NCBI GenBank assembly: GCA_017940895.1
Contig: JAGAXM010000005.1
Location: 1 to 64,000, forward strand
Source: Clostridiales bacterium
Lineage (GTDB): Bacteria; Bacillota; Clostridia; Saccharofermentanales; Saccharofermentanaceae
Length of the DNA stretch: 64,000 bases
Direction of reading: 5' to 3'
Position 1 is the stretch's first letter. The number at the start of each line of letters is the position of its first letter. A program made the position numbers and the translations under genes. This document shows, piece after piece, positions 34,021 through 44,378 of the stretch. Under the pieces are notes generated by a model, which ran no database searches, was not told the DNA's origin, and was given only the letters and a program-made list of their open reading frames with translations.

Positions 34021-35019
34021 TTATAAAGAATGTATCTCAGTTTGAAGTTCAGAAAGATATGTCAATATTTCCTCAAATTCCGGAATCTCACCATATATCA
34101 TGTTTTTCATTGCCTTATAATCTGCCCGCAATGCAGGAATTATGCTGTCGCCGGGAATAAGCATAATATCAGTAAGCGTAGCTGTCTCGTAATGGGCTCC
34201 TTTTGAGTAATAAAACTTTTGTTTAAACATAATGTCTTTTTCGAGGAGCTCTTTTCTCGAAAATGCACTTTCTTTGATGTCAGAATGGCCCATGCAAAAT
34301 ACATCATAATAATGTCGTGCGTATCTTAATGGTAAAACCTTTCCTTCGGGGAAGTTTGCAATCTTATGAAGTATAGTTATCTTTTCCCAAAAAGTTCTCT
34401 CAGCATCAACGGTTAATGCTTCCGTTTCTGCTTGATCAAAGAATTGGGGATATTTCTCGGCTGCAAAAGAACTGATTCTTGTTGTATGCGACGGTGTCCA
34501 TTCTGCCAGTGGACCAATCTCTAATCTGACTACCGGCCTAATGTAATCATCCTCAAACAATCGTGGATAGTTAAAGTTAATAACCATCTCATCGTGGATA
34601 TCTACTGAAATCAGGCCTTTCTTACCGATTTTTAAGCTCAACTCGTTATTCAATACAGGAACAAGTTCGTTTGCATAAAACTTTGCAGCTTCCGCATTTA
34701 TATGTTTATTATATTGATCCTGTTTGCTCTTAGATCTTTCTGCCCACGGATTAGATTGATCCTTGATTATTCTTCGCCAATCGAGTATTAGATCGATGTC
34801 TTCTGAAAAACGATTGATTAGGTGATATGCCTTTGACAAACTTGTGCCGCCTTTGAAAACAAATGCATCCTTATATTCACAATCATGAAATAAATGATCA
34901 ATCAAATAACAGACCCAAAAGTCCTTCTCAATTGCTTCCGGCCTGATTCCTTTCTTCAAAGCAGTAGCTTGAAACAGTTCTCCTCTTTCTTTATCAGATA
35001 ATAATGCTACTTTCTTCAT
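34021..35019 (-). CDS. abiEii: AbiEii-type nucleotidyltransferase toxin
   Basis: This 332-residue protein has the polymerase-beta-like nucleotidyltransferase motif F-K-G-G-T-S-L-S-K, then E-D-I-D-L-I-L-D at about residues 67-85, as in AbiEii/AbiGii toxins. Such toxins nucleotidylate tRNA or other RNA targets and abort phage infection. Its start overlaps the antitoxin's stop as ATGA. It is followed by the helicase gene in the same direction, so all three are probably one operon. The sequence is clearly more AT-rich than flanking genes. Confidence 0.88.
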   Translation of the reverse strand: MKKVALLSDKERGELFQATALKKGIRPEAIEKDFWVCYLIDHLFHDCEYKDAFVFKGGTSLSKAYHLINRFSEDIDLILDWRRIIKDQSNPWAERSKSKQDQYNKHINAEAAKFYANELVPVLNNELSLKIGKKGLISVDIHDEMVINFNYPRLFEDDYIRPVVRLEIGPLAEWTPSHTTRISSFAAEKYPQFFDQAETEALTVDAERTFWEKITILHKIANFPEGKVLPLRYARHYYDVFCMGHSDIKESAFSRKELLEKDIMFKQKFYYSKGAHYETATLTDIMLIPGDSIIPALRADYKAMKNMIYGEIPEFEEILTYLSELQTEIHSL

Positions 35020-35618
35020 GTCTCGCAGACCTCTCGTATAGTTCTGAATATCCAGTCTGCACTGTTTGCAGATTCCTTTAGAATTATTTCTTTATCTTGT
35101 TTTGATAATACATTTCTAAGAGTGGATATAGTTTGATCATCTGCGTATTCCTTGCCTAGACATTTTAAAGCTTCGATTACCATGATTGTCATTGTTGACA
35201 TATTTGATATATCTCTATTGGTTCTGTGCTTAAATGAAATCGTGATGTTATCCAAATTGAAATCCCTATATGGTCCGTCACTTATATAAGACCATACCAT
35301 AGGAACCTGTGTTGAGAGCTTGAGTTTATTCAGCGCAATGTCTCCGCACGGAGCAATATTCCAATGGTAGTATCTTGCTAAAGCATATGCTACAGATTCA
35401 GGATCTGTCGGAAGATATTCCTTAAGAAGATCACTGTAGATCGGTTTCTCATAAACGCCATCCATGATTCTTCTTATCTCGCCACTTTTGCACAGTCTTC
35501 CCAATGTTTTACGAATAGTGGCGTTGCTTGCAACATCAGAAAAGTCCCCGGTTAGAAAAATCATCCCGGGACTGAATTCCTTTATTCTTGAATTGATTGT
35601 CGCAGCAATATTAGGCAT
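35016..35618 (-). CDS. abiEi: AbiEi-type antitoxin/autorepressor (DUF6088-like)
   Basis: A 200-residue protein with an N-terminal winged helix (about 10-65: T-I-R-K-T-L-G-R-L-C-K-S-G-E-I-R-R, then G-V-Y-E-K-P) and an antitoxin C-terminal domain. This is the DUF6088/AbiEi family, which represses its own promoter and neutralises AbiEii. GGGAGA precedes the ATG at 35618. A long palindrome overlaps its promoter. Type IV toxin-antitoxin behaviour is inferred from the family. Confidence 0.82.
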   Translation of the reverse strand: MPNIAATINSRIKEFSPGMIFLTGDFSDVASNATIRKTLGRLCKSGEIRRIMDGVYEKPIYSDLLKEYLPTDPESVAYALARYYHWNIAPCGDIALNKLKLSTQVPMVWSYISDGPYRDFNLDNITISFKHRTNRDISNMSTMTIMVIEALKCLGKEYADDQTISTLRNVLSKQDKEIILKESANSADWIFRTIREVCET

Positions 35619-35635
35619 GATTCTTATCTCCCTAT

Positions 35636-35673
35636 GTCACGATAATTATATAATAATCGTGACAAAATGACAA
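35636..35673 (-). promoter_or_regulatory. Promoter and palindromic operator of the AbiE cassette
   Basis: Positions 35636-35663 form a 28-bp dyad matching in 13 of 14 paired positions, with outer arms GTCACGAT and ATCGTGAC. The leftward promoter has its -10 TATAAT (35645-35650) inside the palindrome and its -35 TTGTCA (35668-35673) next to it, with a 17-base spacer. Binding of AbiEi here would block its own transcription. Confidence 0.8.
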
Positions 35674-35748
35674 CGCATCTTTCATGCGCTTTTTGTGTTT
35701 ATGGATACAAATAGAAGCTGACGAATCCGATTATGATATAGTTCTCTT

Positions 35749-36225
35749 ATGATCATCCATCCGATACAACCTGTTTACGATAAGGATTCCGAAGTTCTGA
35801 TACTCGGGAGTTTCCCGTCGGTGAAGTCGAGGGAAGAGGGGTTCTTTTACGGGCATCCGCAGAACAGATTCTGGAAGGTGACGGCTGCTATATTCAACGA
35901 AGAAACACCAAGAACAACAGCAGAGAAGAAAGCCTTCCTTATAAGAAACCGCATCGCACTCTGGGATGTGATCGGCTCCTGTGACATAGACGGTTCATCC
36001 GACTCGAGCATCAGAAACGTGAAGGTCAATGACATCAGCATGATTCTGACAACGGCGGACATAAAAGCCATATACCTTAATGGTAAGAAGGCTTATCATT
36101 TATATCAGCAATATCTTGAGCCGGTCATACAAAGAGAGGGAGTCTGCCTTCCGTCAACAAGTCCAGCCAACGCGGCGTGGAGTCCGGAAAGACTGATAAA
36201 AGCATGGAGCATAATAAGAACATGA
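35749..36225 (+). CDS. DNA-deoxyinosine glycosylase (UDG superfamily)
   Basis: A 158-residue protein with the uracil-DNA-glycosylase-like motif L-G-S-F-P-S-V-K-S near residue 24, G-H-P-Q-N-R-F-W next to it, and the C-terminal S-T-S-P-A-N-A. These mark the deoxyinosine glycosylase branch. It removes deaminated bases in base excision repair. It stands just outside the AbiE cassette on the other strand and overlaps the next gene. Confidence 0.85.
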   Translation: MIIHPIQPVYDKDSEVLILGSFPSVKSREEGFFYGHPQNRFWKVTAAIFNEETPRTTAEKKAFLIRNRIALWDVIGSCDIDGSSDSSIRNVKVNDISMILTTADIKAIYLNGKKAYHLYQQYLEPVIQREGVCLPSTSPANAAWSPERLIKAWSIIRT

Positions 36226-36959
36226 GACAGATAATTACAGATCATATAGCACAGCAGTACGGAGTGGAACCGGAGTTTCCGTGGGACAGCACGCCGGAAG
36301 CAGCAGTCTTCCGCCATCAGGATAATCGAAAATGGTTCGCCCTGATCATGAAAGTAAGGCGTGAGAATCTGGGCTTCGAAGGCAAAGAGGTTATTCCCGT
36401 CATTAACCTTAAGATCGACGATATCTTCCTTCGCGAGATGGTATTAAGCGAAGACGGTATCATCCCGGCTTACCACATGAACAAGCGCCACTGGGTGACG
36501 GTCCTTCTCGACGGCAGTGTGCCCGCCGAGAGAGTATTCGAACTTATTGGGGTAAGCTTCGAGGCGACATCACGAAAGAGACGCAAGAAGAAAGACCGTG
36601 AGCCAAAGGAGTGGATCATCCCTGCTAATCCCAAGTACTACGATGTAATCGGAGCTTTCGAGAAGTCTGATGTGATCGACTGGAAGCAGGGAAGCGGTAT
36701 CAACACAGGCGATACAGTGTACCTTTATGTTGCTGCTCCCGTGTCAGCGATACTGTATAAATGCAGAGTTCTTGAGACGGATATCCCGTATGACTATGAA
36801 GACTCTAATCTGACTATCAAGGCACTGATGAAGATCAAGCTTCTCAAAAAGTATAAGGAAGATGAATTTACTTTCGATATACTGAGGGACGAGTACGGGG
36901 TGACGGCGATAAGAGGACCGAGAGGCATTCCGAATTCATTAAGCAGTGCACTGAGGTAA
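36222..36959 (+). CDS. MmcQ/YjbR protein fused to an EVE/PUA-like domain
   Basis: I chose the ATG at 36222, which overlaps the glycosylase stop as ATGA; ATGs at 36204 and 36177 are in frame and possible. The first about 115 residues are an MmcQ/YjbR DNA-binding-like domain (C-x-W-D/P-E-F-P-W, R-x-N-R-K-W-F-A). Residues about 130-245 (Y-Y-D-V, W-K-Q-G, G-D-x-V-Y-L-Y-V) resemble an EVE/PUA-like domain that binds modified bases. Coupling to a base-excision glycosylase suggests a role in handling modified or damaged nucleic acid. Confidence 0.65.
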   Translation: MRQIITDHIAQQYGVEPEFPWDSTPEAAVFRHQDNRKWFALIMKVRRENLGFEGKEVIPVINLKIDDIFLREMVLSEDGIIPAYHMNKRHWVTVLLDGSVPAERVFELIGVSFEATSRKRRKKKDREPKEWIIPANPKYYDVIGAFEKSDVIDWKQGSGINTGDTVYLYVAAPVSAILYKCRVLETDIPYDYEDSNLTIKALMKIKLLKKYKEDEFTFDILRDEYGVTAIRGPRGIPNSLSSALR

Positions 36960-36961
36960 GT

Positions 36962-37483
36962 ATGGTAACCATAAGACAGGCGACAACAGAAGATGCGGGA
37001 AGGCTTCATCAAATCTACGCATATTATGTGGAGAACACGGCGATCACTTTCGAGTATGAAGTGCCGACGGAAGATGAGTTCAGGAAGAGGATAGAACATA
37101 TAACTCAGAAGTATCCGTATATCGTCCTCGAGGAAGACGGCGTGATAATGGGTTACGCATACGCGGGTGTCTTTAAGGACAGGGCTGCATACGACCGTTC
37201 CTGCGAGGTCACGATCTATCTTGATAACAACGCCAAGGGCAAAGGCTGCGGAAGAGCACTCTATGAGAAGCTCGAAGAGGAGCTTAAGAGCATGGGCATC
37301 ACGAACCTCTATGCCTGCATCGGCGATCCGATAGAAGAGGATGAATATCTTACAAAGAACAGCGAGCATTTCCATCAGCATCTGGGGTATACCAAGTGCG
37401 GTGAGTTTCATAAGTGCGGTTATAAGTTCGGCCGCTGGTACAACATGATCTGGATGGAGAAGATGATCGGGGAACATAAATAA
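36962..37483 (+). CDS. GNAT acetyltransferase (phosphinothricin acetyltransferase-like)
   Basis: A 173-residue acetyltransferase that begins M-V-T-I-R-Q-A-T-T-E-D-A and has Y-L-D-N-N-A-K-G-K-G-C-G-R-A-L near residue 80. The order Y-A-Y-Y-V-E-N-T-A-I-T-F-E at about residue 20 is the hallmark of the phosphinothricin-acetyltransferase-like branch. It follows the previous stop by two bases, so it is in the same operon. Confidence 0.88.
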   Translation: MVTIRQATTEDAGRLHQIYAYYVENTAITFEYEVPTEDEFRKRIEHITQKYPYIVLEEDGVIMGYAYAGVFKDRAAYDRSCEVTIYLDNNAKGKGCGRALYEKLEEELKSMGITNLYACIGDPIEEDEYLTKNSEHFHQHLGYTKCGEFHKCGYKFGRWYNMIWMEKMIGEHK

Positions 37484-37489
37484 TACTTG

Positions 37490-37509
37490 CCTACTATGTT
37501 AATAGGTAG
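37490..37509. promoter_or_regulatory. Putative LysR-regulator binding site (autoregulation)
   Basis: Just upstream of the LysR gene, CCTACTATGTTA starts a near-inverted repeat closed by ATAGGTAG. Eleven of its twelve bases recur before the nitrogenase-like operon at 38537-38548. LysR proteins usually bind such interrupted dyads at their own and their target promoters. Confidence 0.5.
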
Positions 37510-37552
37510 TACTATGTCTGAATAACCTTCAGCTTTCCGGGAGGGCACAGAC

Positions 37553-38449
37553 ATGACTTTACAGCAGCTGATGTATGCGATCACAACTGCCGACGAGAAA
37601 TCGATCAATAAGACTGCACAGAAATTCTTTGTGTCGCAGCCGGCCATATCCGATGCTATCAAAGACCTTGAGGATGAGATCGGAGTAACTATTTTCGAGA
37701 GGTCCAACAGGGGCGTTACTACTACCGCAGAGGGCGCAGACTTCATTGTGTATGCAAGACAGGTCGTCGCCCAGTATGACCTTCTTAAAGAAAGATATAT
37801 CGACAAAGAACACAAGGAGAAATTCGGCGTCTCGACGCAGCACTATACTTTCGCGGTTAAGTCCTATATCGAACTCATATCGAAGTTCGGCACAGACAAA
37901 TATGAGTATTCCATCTACGAAGGAAAGACTTCGGAAGTAATAAATGACGTCAGAACTTTCCGCTCGGAGATAGGTGTCATCCACCTCGACGAGTACAACC
38001 ACAGCTTCATACAGAAGTACCTTAAGTACAATAACCTCGAGTACCACAAGTTATTCGACTGCAAGGTCTATGCATATCTGTCGTCAGATCATCCGCTCGC
38101 GGATGCGAAGAAGGTAACTGAGGACGACCTCGAGCCATACCCCTGCCTTACGTTCAACCAGGGCGAGGAGGATCCTATTTACCTCGCGGAGGAGCCTATA
38201 AGCATGTTCGAGAGGAAGAAGAACATCAAGGTTAACGACAGAGGTACCATGCTTAACATGATGATAGGCCTTAACGGGTATACGCTGTGCTCCGGCATCA
38301 TATGCGAGGAGCTTAACGGCACCGGATACAGGGCTGTTCCTTATGAGAGCCGCGAGAAAACTTCGATCGTATATGTTGTCCGCGAGGGCAGCAATTTAAG
38401 TGAGCTCGGGCAGAAATACGTAGAAAATCTCAAAGCTTACGGGTCATAA
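37553..38449 (+). CDS. LysR-family transcriptional regulator
   Basis: A 298-residue protein with an N-terminal LysR helix-turn-helix (residues 1-62: K-T-A-Q-K-F-F-V-S-Q-P-A-I-S-D-A-I-K-D-L) and a two-lobed effector-binding domain (about 95-290). GGGAGG precedes the ATG. It is immediately upstream of, and parallel to, the nitrogenase-like operon, and a shared sequence motif lies before both. It is the likely regulator of that operon. The inducer could be a sulfur compound, by analogy with CysB-type control, but this is only inferred. Confidence 0.88.
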   Translation: MTLQQLMYAITTADEKSINKTAQKFFVSQPAISDAIKDLEDEIGVTIFERSNRGVTTTAEGADFIVYARQVVAQYDLLKERYIDKEHKEKFGVSTQHYTFAVKSYIELISKFGTDKYEYSIYEGKTSEVINDVRTFRSEIGVIHLDEYNHSFIQKYLKYNNLEYHKLFDCKVYAYLSSDHPLADAKKVTEDDLEPYPCLTFNQGEEDPIYLAEEPISMFERKKNIKVNDRGTMLNMMIGLNGYTLCSGIICEELNGTGYRAVPYESREKTSIVYVVREGSNLSELGQKYVENLKAYGS

Positions 38450-38481
38450 CTTCAACTTATAACCGAGTATCGTTTTTCCGT

Positions 38482-38548
38482 ATTATCACTTGATAATGTC
38501 AAAGGAGTATCATCACTTCCATGCAAGAACCATACACCTACTAGGTTA
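38482..38548 (+). promoter_or_regulatory. Regulatory region of the nitrogenase-like operon
   Basis: Two signals lie in the 128-base leader. ATTATCACTTGATAAT (38482-38497) is a perfect 7-bp inverted repeat with a two-base spacer. CCTACTAGGTTA (38537-38548) matches the site before the LysR gene with one change. GGAAGGAGA at about 38560-38568 is the ribosome site. No riboswitch fold could be recognised by eye. Confidence 0.5.
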
Positions 38549-38577
38549 GTGGTTAATGCGGAAGGAGATACACCACA

Positions 38578-40077
38578 ATGTCAAAGATCAACATCAAGGA
38601 GCCCAGCGTAGTAATCCGCGAGAAGAGACTCGGAACGATCAACGCTTTCACGGGAACAGCTTCCCAGATCGTGGAGAAGTCTGCCAAGGGTGAGCTTCGT
38701 GACTGCAAGAGAAAGTTCTCACAGTGCCTCGGCTGCAACCAGCAGCAGGCTTTCTGCCAGCTCGCGATGATCAGGGATGCGGTCGTTATCAATCACGCTC
38801 CCATCGGCTGCGCAGGCGAGTTTGCTGACTTCAACTTTACTTACAGAGTAGAGCAGGCAAGAAGAGATCTTCCCCCTGCGCTCGGCAGATATTACTGCAC
38901 CAACCTCCTCGAGAAAGATACGGTCTTCGGTGCCGCCAAGAAGCTCGAGGATACTATCAAGCTCGCTTACGAAAGAGAGCATCCTAATGCGATCTTCGTT
39001 ACTACTTCCTGTGCATCGGGAATCATCGGTGAGGACATCGAAGCTGTAGTAGATGCAGCTTCCGAGGAGCTTGGTATCCCGGTAGTTACATGTAACTGCG
39101 AGGGCTTCAGATCCAAGATCTGGACGACAGGATTCGATGCGGCTTATCACACGGTATTGAGAGGTATCGTAAAGCCCGCCCAGAAGAAGACTAATAAGAT
39201 AAATATCATTAATTTCTGGGGCAGTCACGTATTCGATGAGATCATCGAAAGATTCGGTTACGAGCCTCAGTACATAATTCCTTTCTCTACTGTAGAGCAG
39301 CTCTCGCACATAAGTGAGGCGGCAGCATCAATTCATATCTGCCCTTCACTTTCGACATACATGGGTGCAGGTCTTAACCAGCTTCACGGCGTGCCTGAGG
39401 TCCTCGTACCGCCGGCATACGGAGTGGCAGGTACGGACAGATGGCTCAGAGCTTTCGGAAAGCTTGTCGGCAAGGAAGAACTTGCAGAGGAGATCATAAA
39501 GGAAGGTCATGAGAAGTATCTGCCCGAGATCGAGAAGCTTAAGGAAAGATTCAAGGGCAAGAAGGCGTATGTAACGGCAGGTGCCGCCCACGGACAGGCT
39601 CTTATCACACTTCTCGGTGAGCTCGGAATGGATGTGGTAGGTGCAGCCGTTTTCCACCACGATCCTGTGTATGACAGCGGTGACGACAAACTCGATATCT
39701 TAGGACAGGCAGTTAAGAACTACGGTGATGTTCCGGACTACCGTGTCTGCAACAAGCAGGCGTGCGAGCTCGTTAACGCATTGAACAGGATCAAGCCCGA
39801 CCTCATTCTTGCAAGACACGGCGGTATGACGCTGTGGGGTGCGAAGTTCGGTATCCCTTCACTTCTTATCGGTGATGAGCAGTTCGGTATCGGATACAAG
39901 GGCGCACTTAACTACGCAAGAAGAATAGACGATGCACTTGACTCGATCGAGTTTATCAAGAACTACTCCAAGCATGCTTCAAATCCTTACACCAAGTGGT
40001 GGTTCGAACAGGATCCCGGATATTTCCAGGGTGACGGTTCAGGAAGAGGATGCGCAGCAGGAAAGGGAGGAGTCTGA
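38578..40077 (+). CDS. Nitrogenase-like component 1, alpha (NifD-like) subunit
   Basis: The 499-residue protein belongs to the nitrogenase component 1 superfamily. Three cysteines stand where NifD binds the P-cluster: Cys53, Cys78 (N-H-A-P-I-G-C) and Cys145 (T-T-S-C-A-S-G-I-I-G-E-D). Cys255 (H-I-C-P-S-L-S-T-Y-M) matches the cofactor-binding cysteine of NifD. The second cofactor ligand, His442 in Azotobacter (P-Y-H-G-Y-D-G), is replaced by Ile438 (F-G-I-G-Y-K-G). It therefore probably carries a nitrogenase-like cofactor bound differently, and reduces a substrate other than N2. It is the first gene of a D-K-H-B order. Confidence 0.85.
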   Translation: MSKINIKEPSVVIREKRLGTINAFTGTASQIVEKSAKGELRDCKRKFSQCLGCNQQQAFCQLAMIRDAVVINHAPIGCAGEFADFNFTYRVEQARRDLPPALGRYYCTNLLEKDTVFGAAKKLEDTIKLAYEREHPNAIFVTTSCASGIIGEDIEAVVDAASEELGIPVVTCNCEGFRSKIWTTGFDAAYHTVLRGIVKPAQKKTNKINIINFWGSHVFDEIIERFGYEPQYIIPFSTVEQLSHISEAAASIHICPSLSTYMGAGLNQLHGVPEVLVPPAYGVAGTDRWLRAFGKLVGKEELAEEIIKEGHEKYLPEIEKLKERFKGKKAYVTAGAAHGQALITLLGELGMDVVGAAVFHHDPVYDSGDDKLDILGQAVKNYGDVPDYRVCNKQACELVNALNRIKPDLILARHGGMTLWGAKFGIPSLLIGDEQFGIGYKGALNYARRIDDALDSIEFIKNYSKHASNPYTKWWFEQDPGYFQGDGSGRGCAAGKGGV

Positions 40078-40078
40078 T

Positions 40079-42278
<2,200 letters not shown>

Positions 42279-42302
42279 GGAAAGAAAAGTTAGGAAAAGA
42301 AC

Positions 42303-43577
42303 ATGATCAGGGCAGCATTTGCAACAGGAGACGGAGTAAATATCAACAGACACTTCGGTACCGCCGAGAGGTTTGATGTTTATGAGATCGATCTTCTGGC
42401 CAAGACTTATGAGCTCGTCGATGTTAGACATGTCGACAGTCTCGGCATAAGTCTGCAGCACGACGATTCGTTGATCGCGCGTCTTGTTGATGCGGTTGAA
42501 GACTGCAACGTCGTCTTCTCGGCCAAGTCCGGACAGCACGCACGTGTCGCCCTGTATGAGAAGAAGGTTCAAAGCACAGATATAGAGCGTGAGGTGAAGT
42601 TTGTTCTGGACAAGCTTCTGACATCGAGGATCAGTATCCTCGCGCCGGAGTATAAAGAAGAAAAAGAGAGGAAGAAGTATGGAGATCCTGCGCGAAAAGG
42701 TTCTTTCGAGAATCTGCAGAAAAGACATCCATGCCTGGGAGGCCATTCGAATGTGACGGCCGGAAGACTGCATCTTCCCGTAAGTCCCGTATGCAACATC
42801 GGATGCAAGTTCTGCACAAGAGCTTACAACAAGTCGGAGATCAAGCCCGGAGTTACATCACTCGTCTTGAAGCCCGAGGAGGCTGTCGAGACAGTACGCA
42901 AGGCCAAGGAGCTTTGTCCTGAGCTTACCGTAGTCGGCATTGCGGGCCCCGGAGACACACTTGCGAACAATCAGGCACTTAAGACATTTGCTCTGGTTAA
43001 GGAGAATTTCCCTGAACTTATATGCTGTCTGTCTACTAACGGATTCAGACTTCCGGAGTGCGTTGATGAGATCGCAAGGATCGGCATAGAGACTTTGACG
43101 GTTACGGTCAATGCGGTAGATCCCGAGATCGAGGCGAAGATCAACAGTTTTGTTATCGATGAGAGAGGCTTCAAGCACGAAGGTATCGAGGCTGCAAAGA
43201 TGCTTATCGAGAAGCAGCTTACAGGTATCAGACTTGCTGCCGAGAAGGGCATCGTAGTTAAGATCAACAGCGTACTCGTACCCGGTATCAACGATAAGCA
43301 TATACCGGAAGTTGCAAGAGTAACGTCTGAACTCGGTGCTTCTATCCTTAATATTATTCCGCTTATTCCGCAGAACGAGATGAAGGATATTCCCGCACCG
43401 AACTGTGCGGACCTCGAAGCAGTACGAATGGAAGCCGGCAAATATCTTGAGGTATTCCGTCACTGTCAGCACTGCCGTGCAGACAGTCTGGGAATCCCGG
43501 GCAAGGGCAAGGATCTTCATGAAGAACTGTACAAAGACAGAAAGGAAAGGGCAGCTGATACATTCAGCCACGGGTAA
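42303..43577 (+). CDS. NifB-like radical SAM protein with N-terminal NifX-like domain
   Basis: The 424-residue protein has a NifX/NafY-like (FeMo-cofactor-binding) domain at about 1-110 (V-N-I-N-R-H-F-G-T-A-E-R-F-D-V-Y). A radical SAM domain follows, with Cys164, Cys168 and Cys171 (C-N-I-G-C-K-F-C), then the C-terminal H-C-x-H-C-R-A-D-x-x-G of NifB. In usual NifB the order is radical SAM first and the NifX-like part last; here it is reversed. NifB makes the NifB-co precursor (an Fe-S-carbide cluster) from SAM, so the D/K complex likely holds a related cluster. Its stop overlaps the transporter gene. Confidence 0.87.
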   Translation: MIRAAFATGDGVNINRHFGTAERFDVYEIDLLAKTYELVDVRHVDSLGISLQHDDSLIARLVDAVEDCNVVFSAKSGQHARVALYEKKVQSTDIEREVKFVLDKLLTSRISILAPEYKEEKERKKYGDPARKGSFENLQKRHPCLGGHSNVTAGRLHLPVSPVCNIGCKFCTRAYNKSEIKPGVTSLVLKPEEAVETVRKAKELCPELTVVGIAGPGDTLANNQALKTFALVKENFPELICCLSTNGFRLPECVDEIARIGIETLTVTVNAVDPEIEAKINSFVIDERGFKHEGIEAAKMLIEKQLTGIRLAAEKGIVVKINSVLVPGINDKHIPEVARVTSELGASILNIIPLIPQNEMKDIPAPNCADLEAVRMEAGKYLEVFRHCQHCRADSLGIPGKGKDLHEELYKDRKERAADTFSHG

Positions 43578-44368
43578 TGAAAATGACTGCATATCTTAAG
43601 ATAAATGATCTGCATAAGTCTTTCTATCCGCACGGTAAGACCCTTAAGGTTCTGGACGGTATAGATCTTGAGGTGGAGAAAGGCGAGATATTCGGGATCA
43701 TAGGATTCTCCGGTGCAGGCAAGTCAACGCTTGCAAGATGCATTAACAGACTCGAGACTTCCGACAGCGGATCGATCGAGCTGGGAGGAACCGATATCCT
43801 CAAGCTTTCCAAGAGTGAACTTCTGAAGGAAAGACACAGGATAGGAATGATCTTTCAGAACTTCAATCTGTTCGATTCGATGACTGTCTATCAGAACATC
43901 GCGTATCCGCTTCAGCAGGCGCGCGTTCCGAAGGCACAGATAAAGGAAAGAGTTCTTGAGACCTCTGAACTTGTAGGTCTTACCGATAAGCTTAAGGTTC
44001 ATCCCGGAGCTCTTTCCGGAGGTCAGAAACAGCGAGTAGGAATTGCAAGAGCGATCGTTACGAATCCTGACTTCATCATATCGGACGAAGCGACGTCGGC
44101 ACTTGACCCGCAGACCACGATACAGATACTGGATCTTCTCAAGGAGATAAACCGCAAGTCCGGCATCACGATCCTCATGATCACACATGAGCTTGATGCC
44201 ATCAGATACATTTGTAACAGGATGGCGGTGCTTGAAGAAGGAAAGATAACGGAGAGCGGACTCGTAAGAGATATTTTCGAGAATCCCAACAGCAAGACAG
44301 GCGAGCTTTTCGCGAAGGTGTTCAGACTCCTTCAGAGCGTGGAGCTTACCCAGGGTGGCGGAATCTGA
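43577..44368 (+). CDS. MetN-like ABC importer ATPase
   Basis: A 263-residue ATPase with Walker A G-F-S-G-A-G-K-S-T, signature L-S-G-G-Q-K-Q-R-V-G-I-A-R-A, and Walker B F-I-I-S-D-E-A-T-S-A-L-D. The opening I-N-D-L-H-K-S-F and the overall pattern are of the methionine-importer MetN. The regulatory C-terminal NIL domain of classic MetN (about 340 aa) is absent, so it may not be inhibited by methionine. Its start overlaps the NifB-like stop as TAATG, tying transport to the nitrogenase-like enzyme. Confidence 0.88.
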   Translation: MKMTAYLKINDLHKSFYPHGKTLKVLDGIDLEVEKGEIFGIIGFSGAGKSTLARCINRLETSDSGSIELGGTDILKLSKSELLKERHRIGMIFQNFNLFDSMTVYQNIAYPLQQARVPKAQIKERVLETSELVGLTDKLKVHPGALSGGQKQRVGIARAIVTNPDFIISDEATSALDPQTTIQILDLLKEINRKSGITILMITHELDAIRYICNRMAVLEEGKITESGLVRDIFENPNSKTGELFAKVFRLLQSVELTQGGGI

Positions 44369-44378
44369 GGAGGAACAA

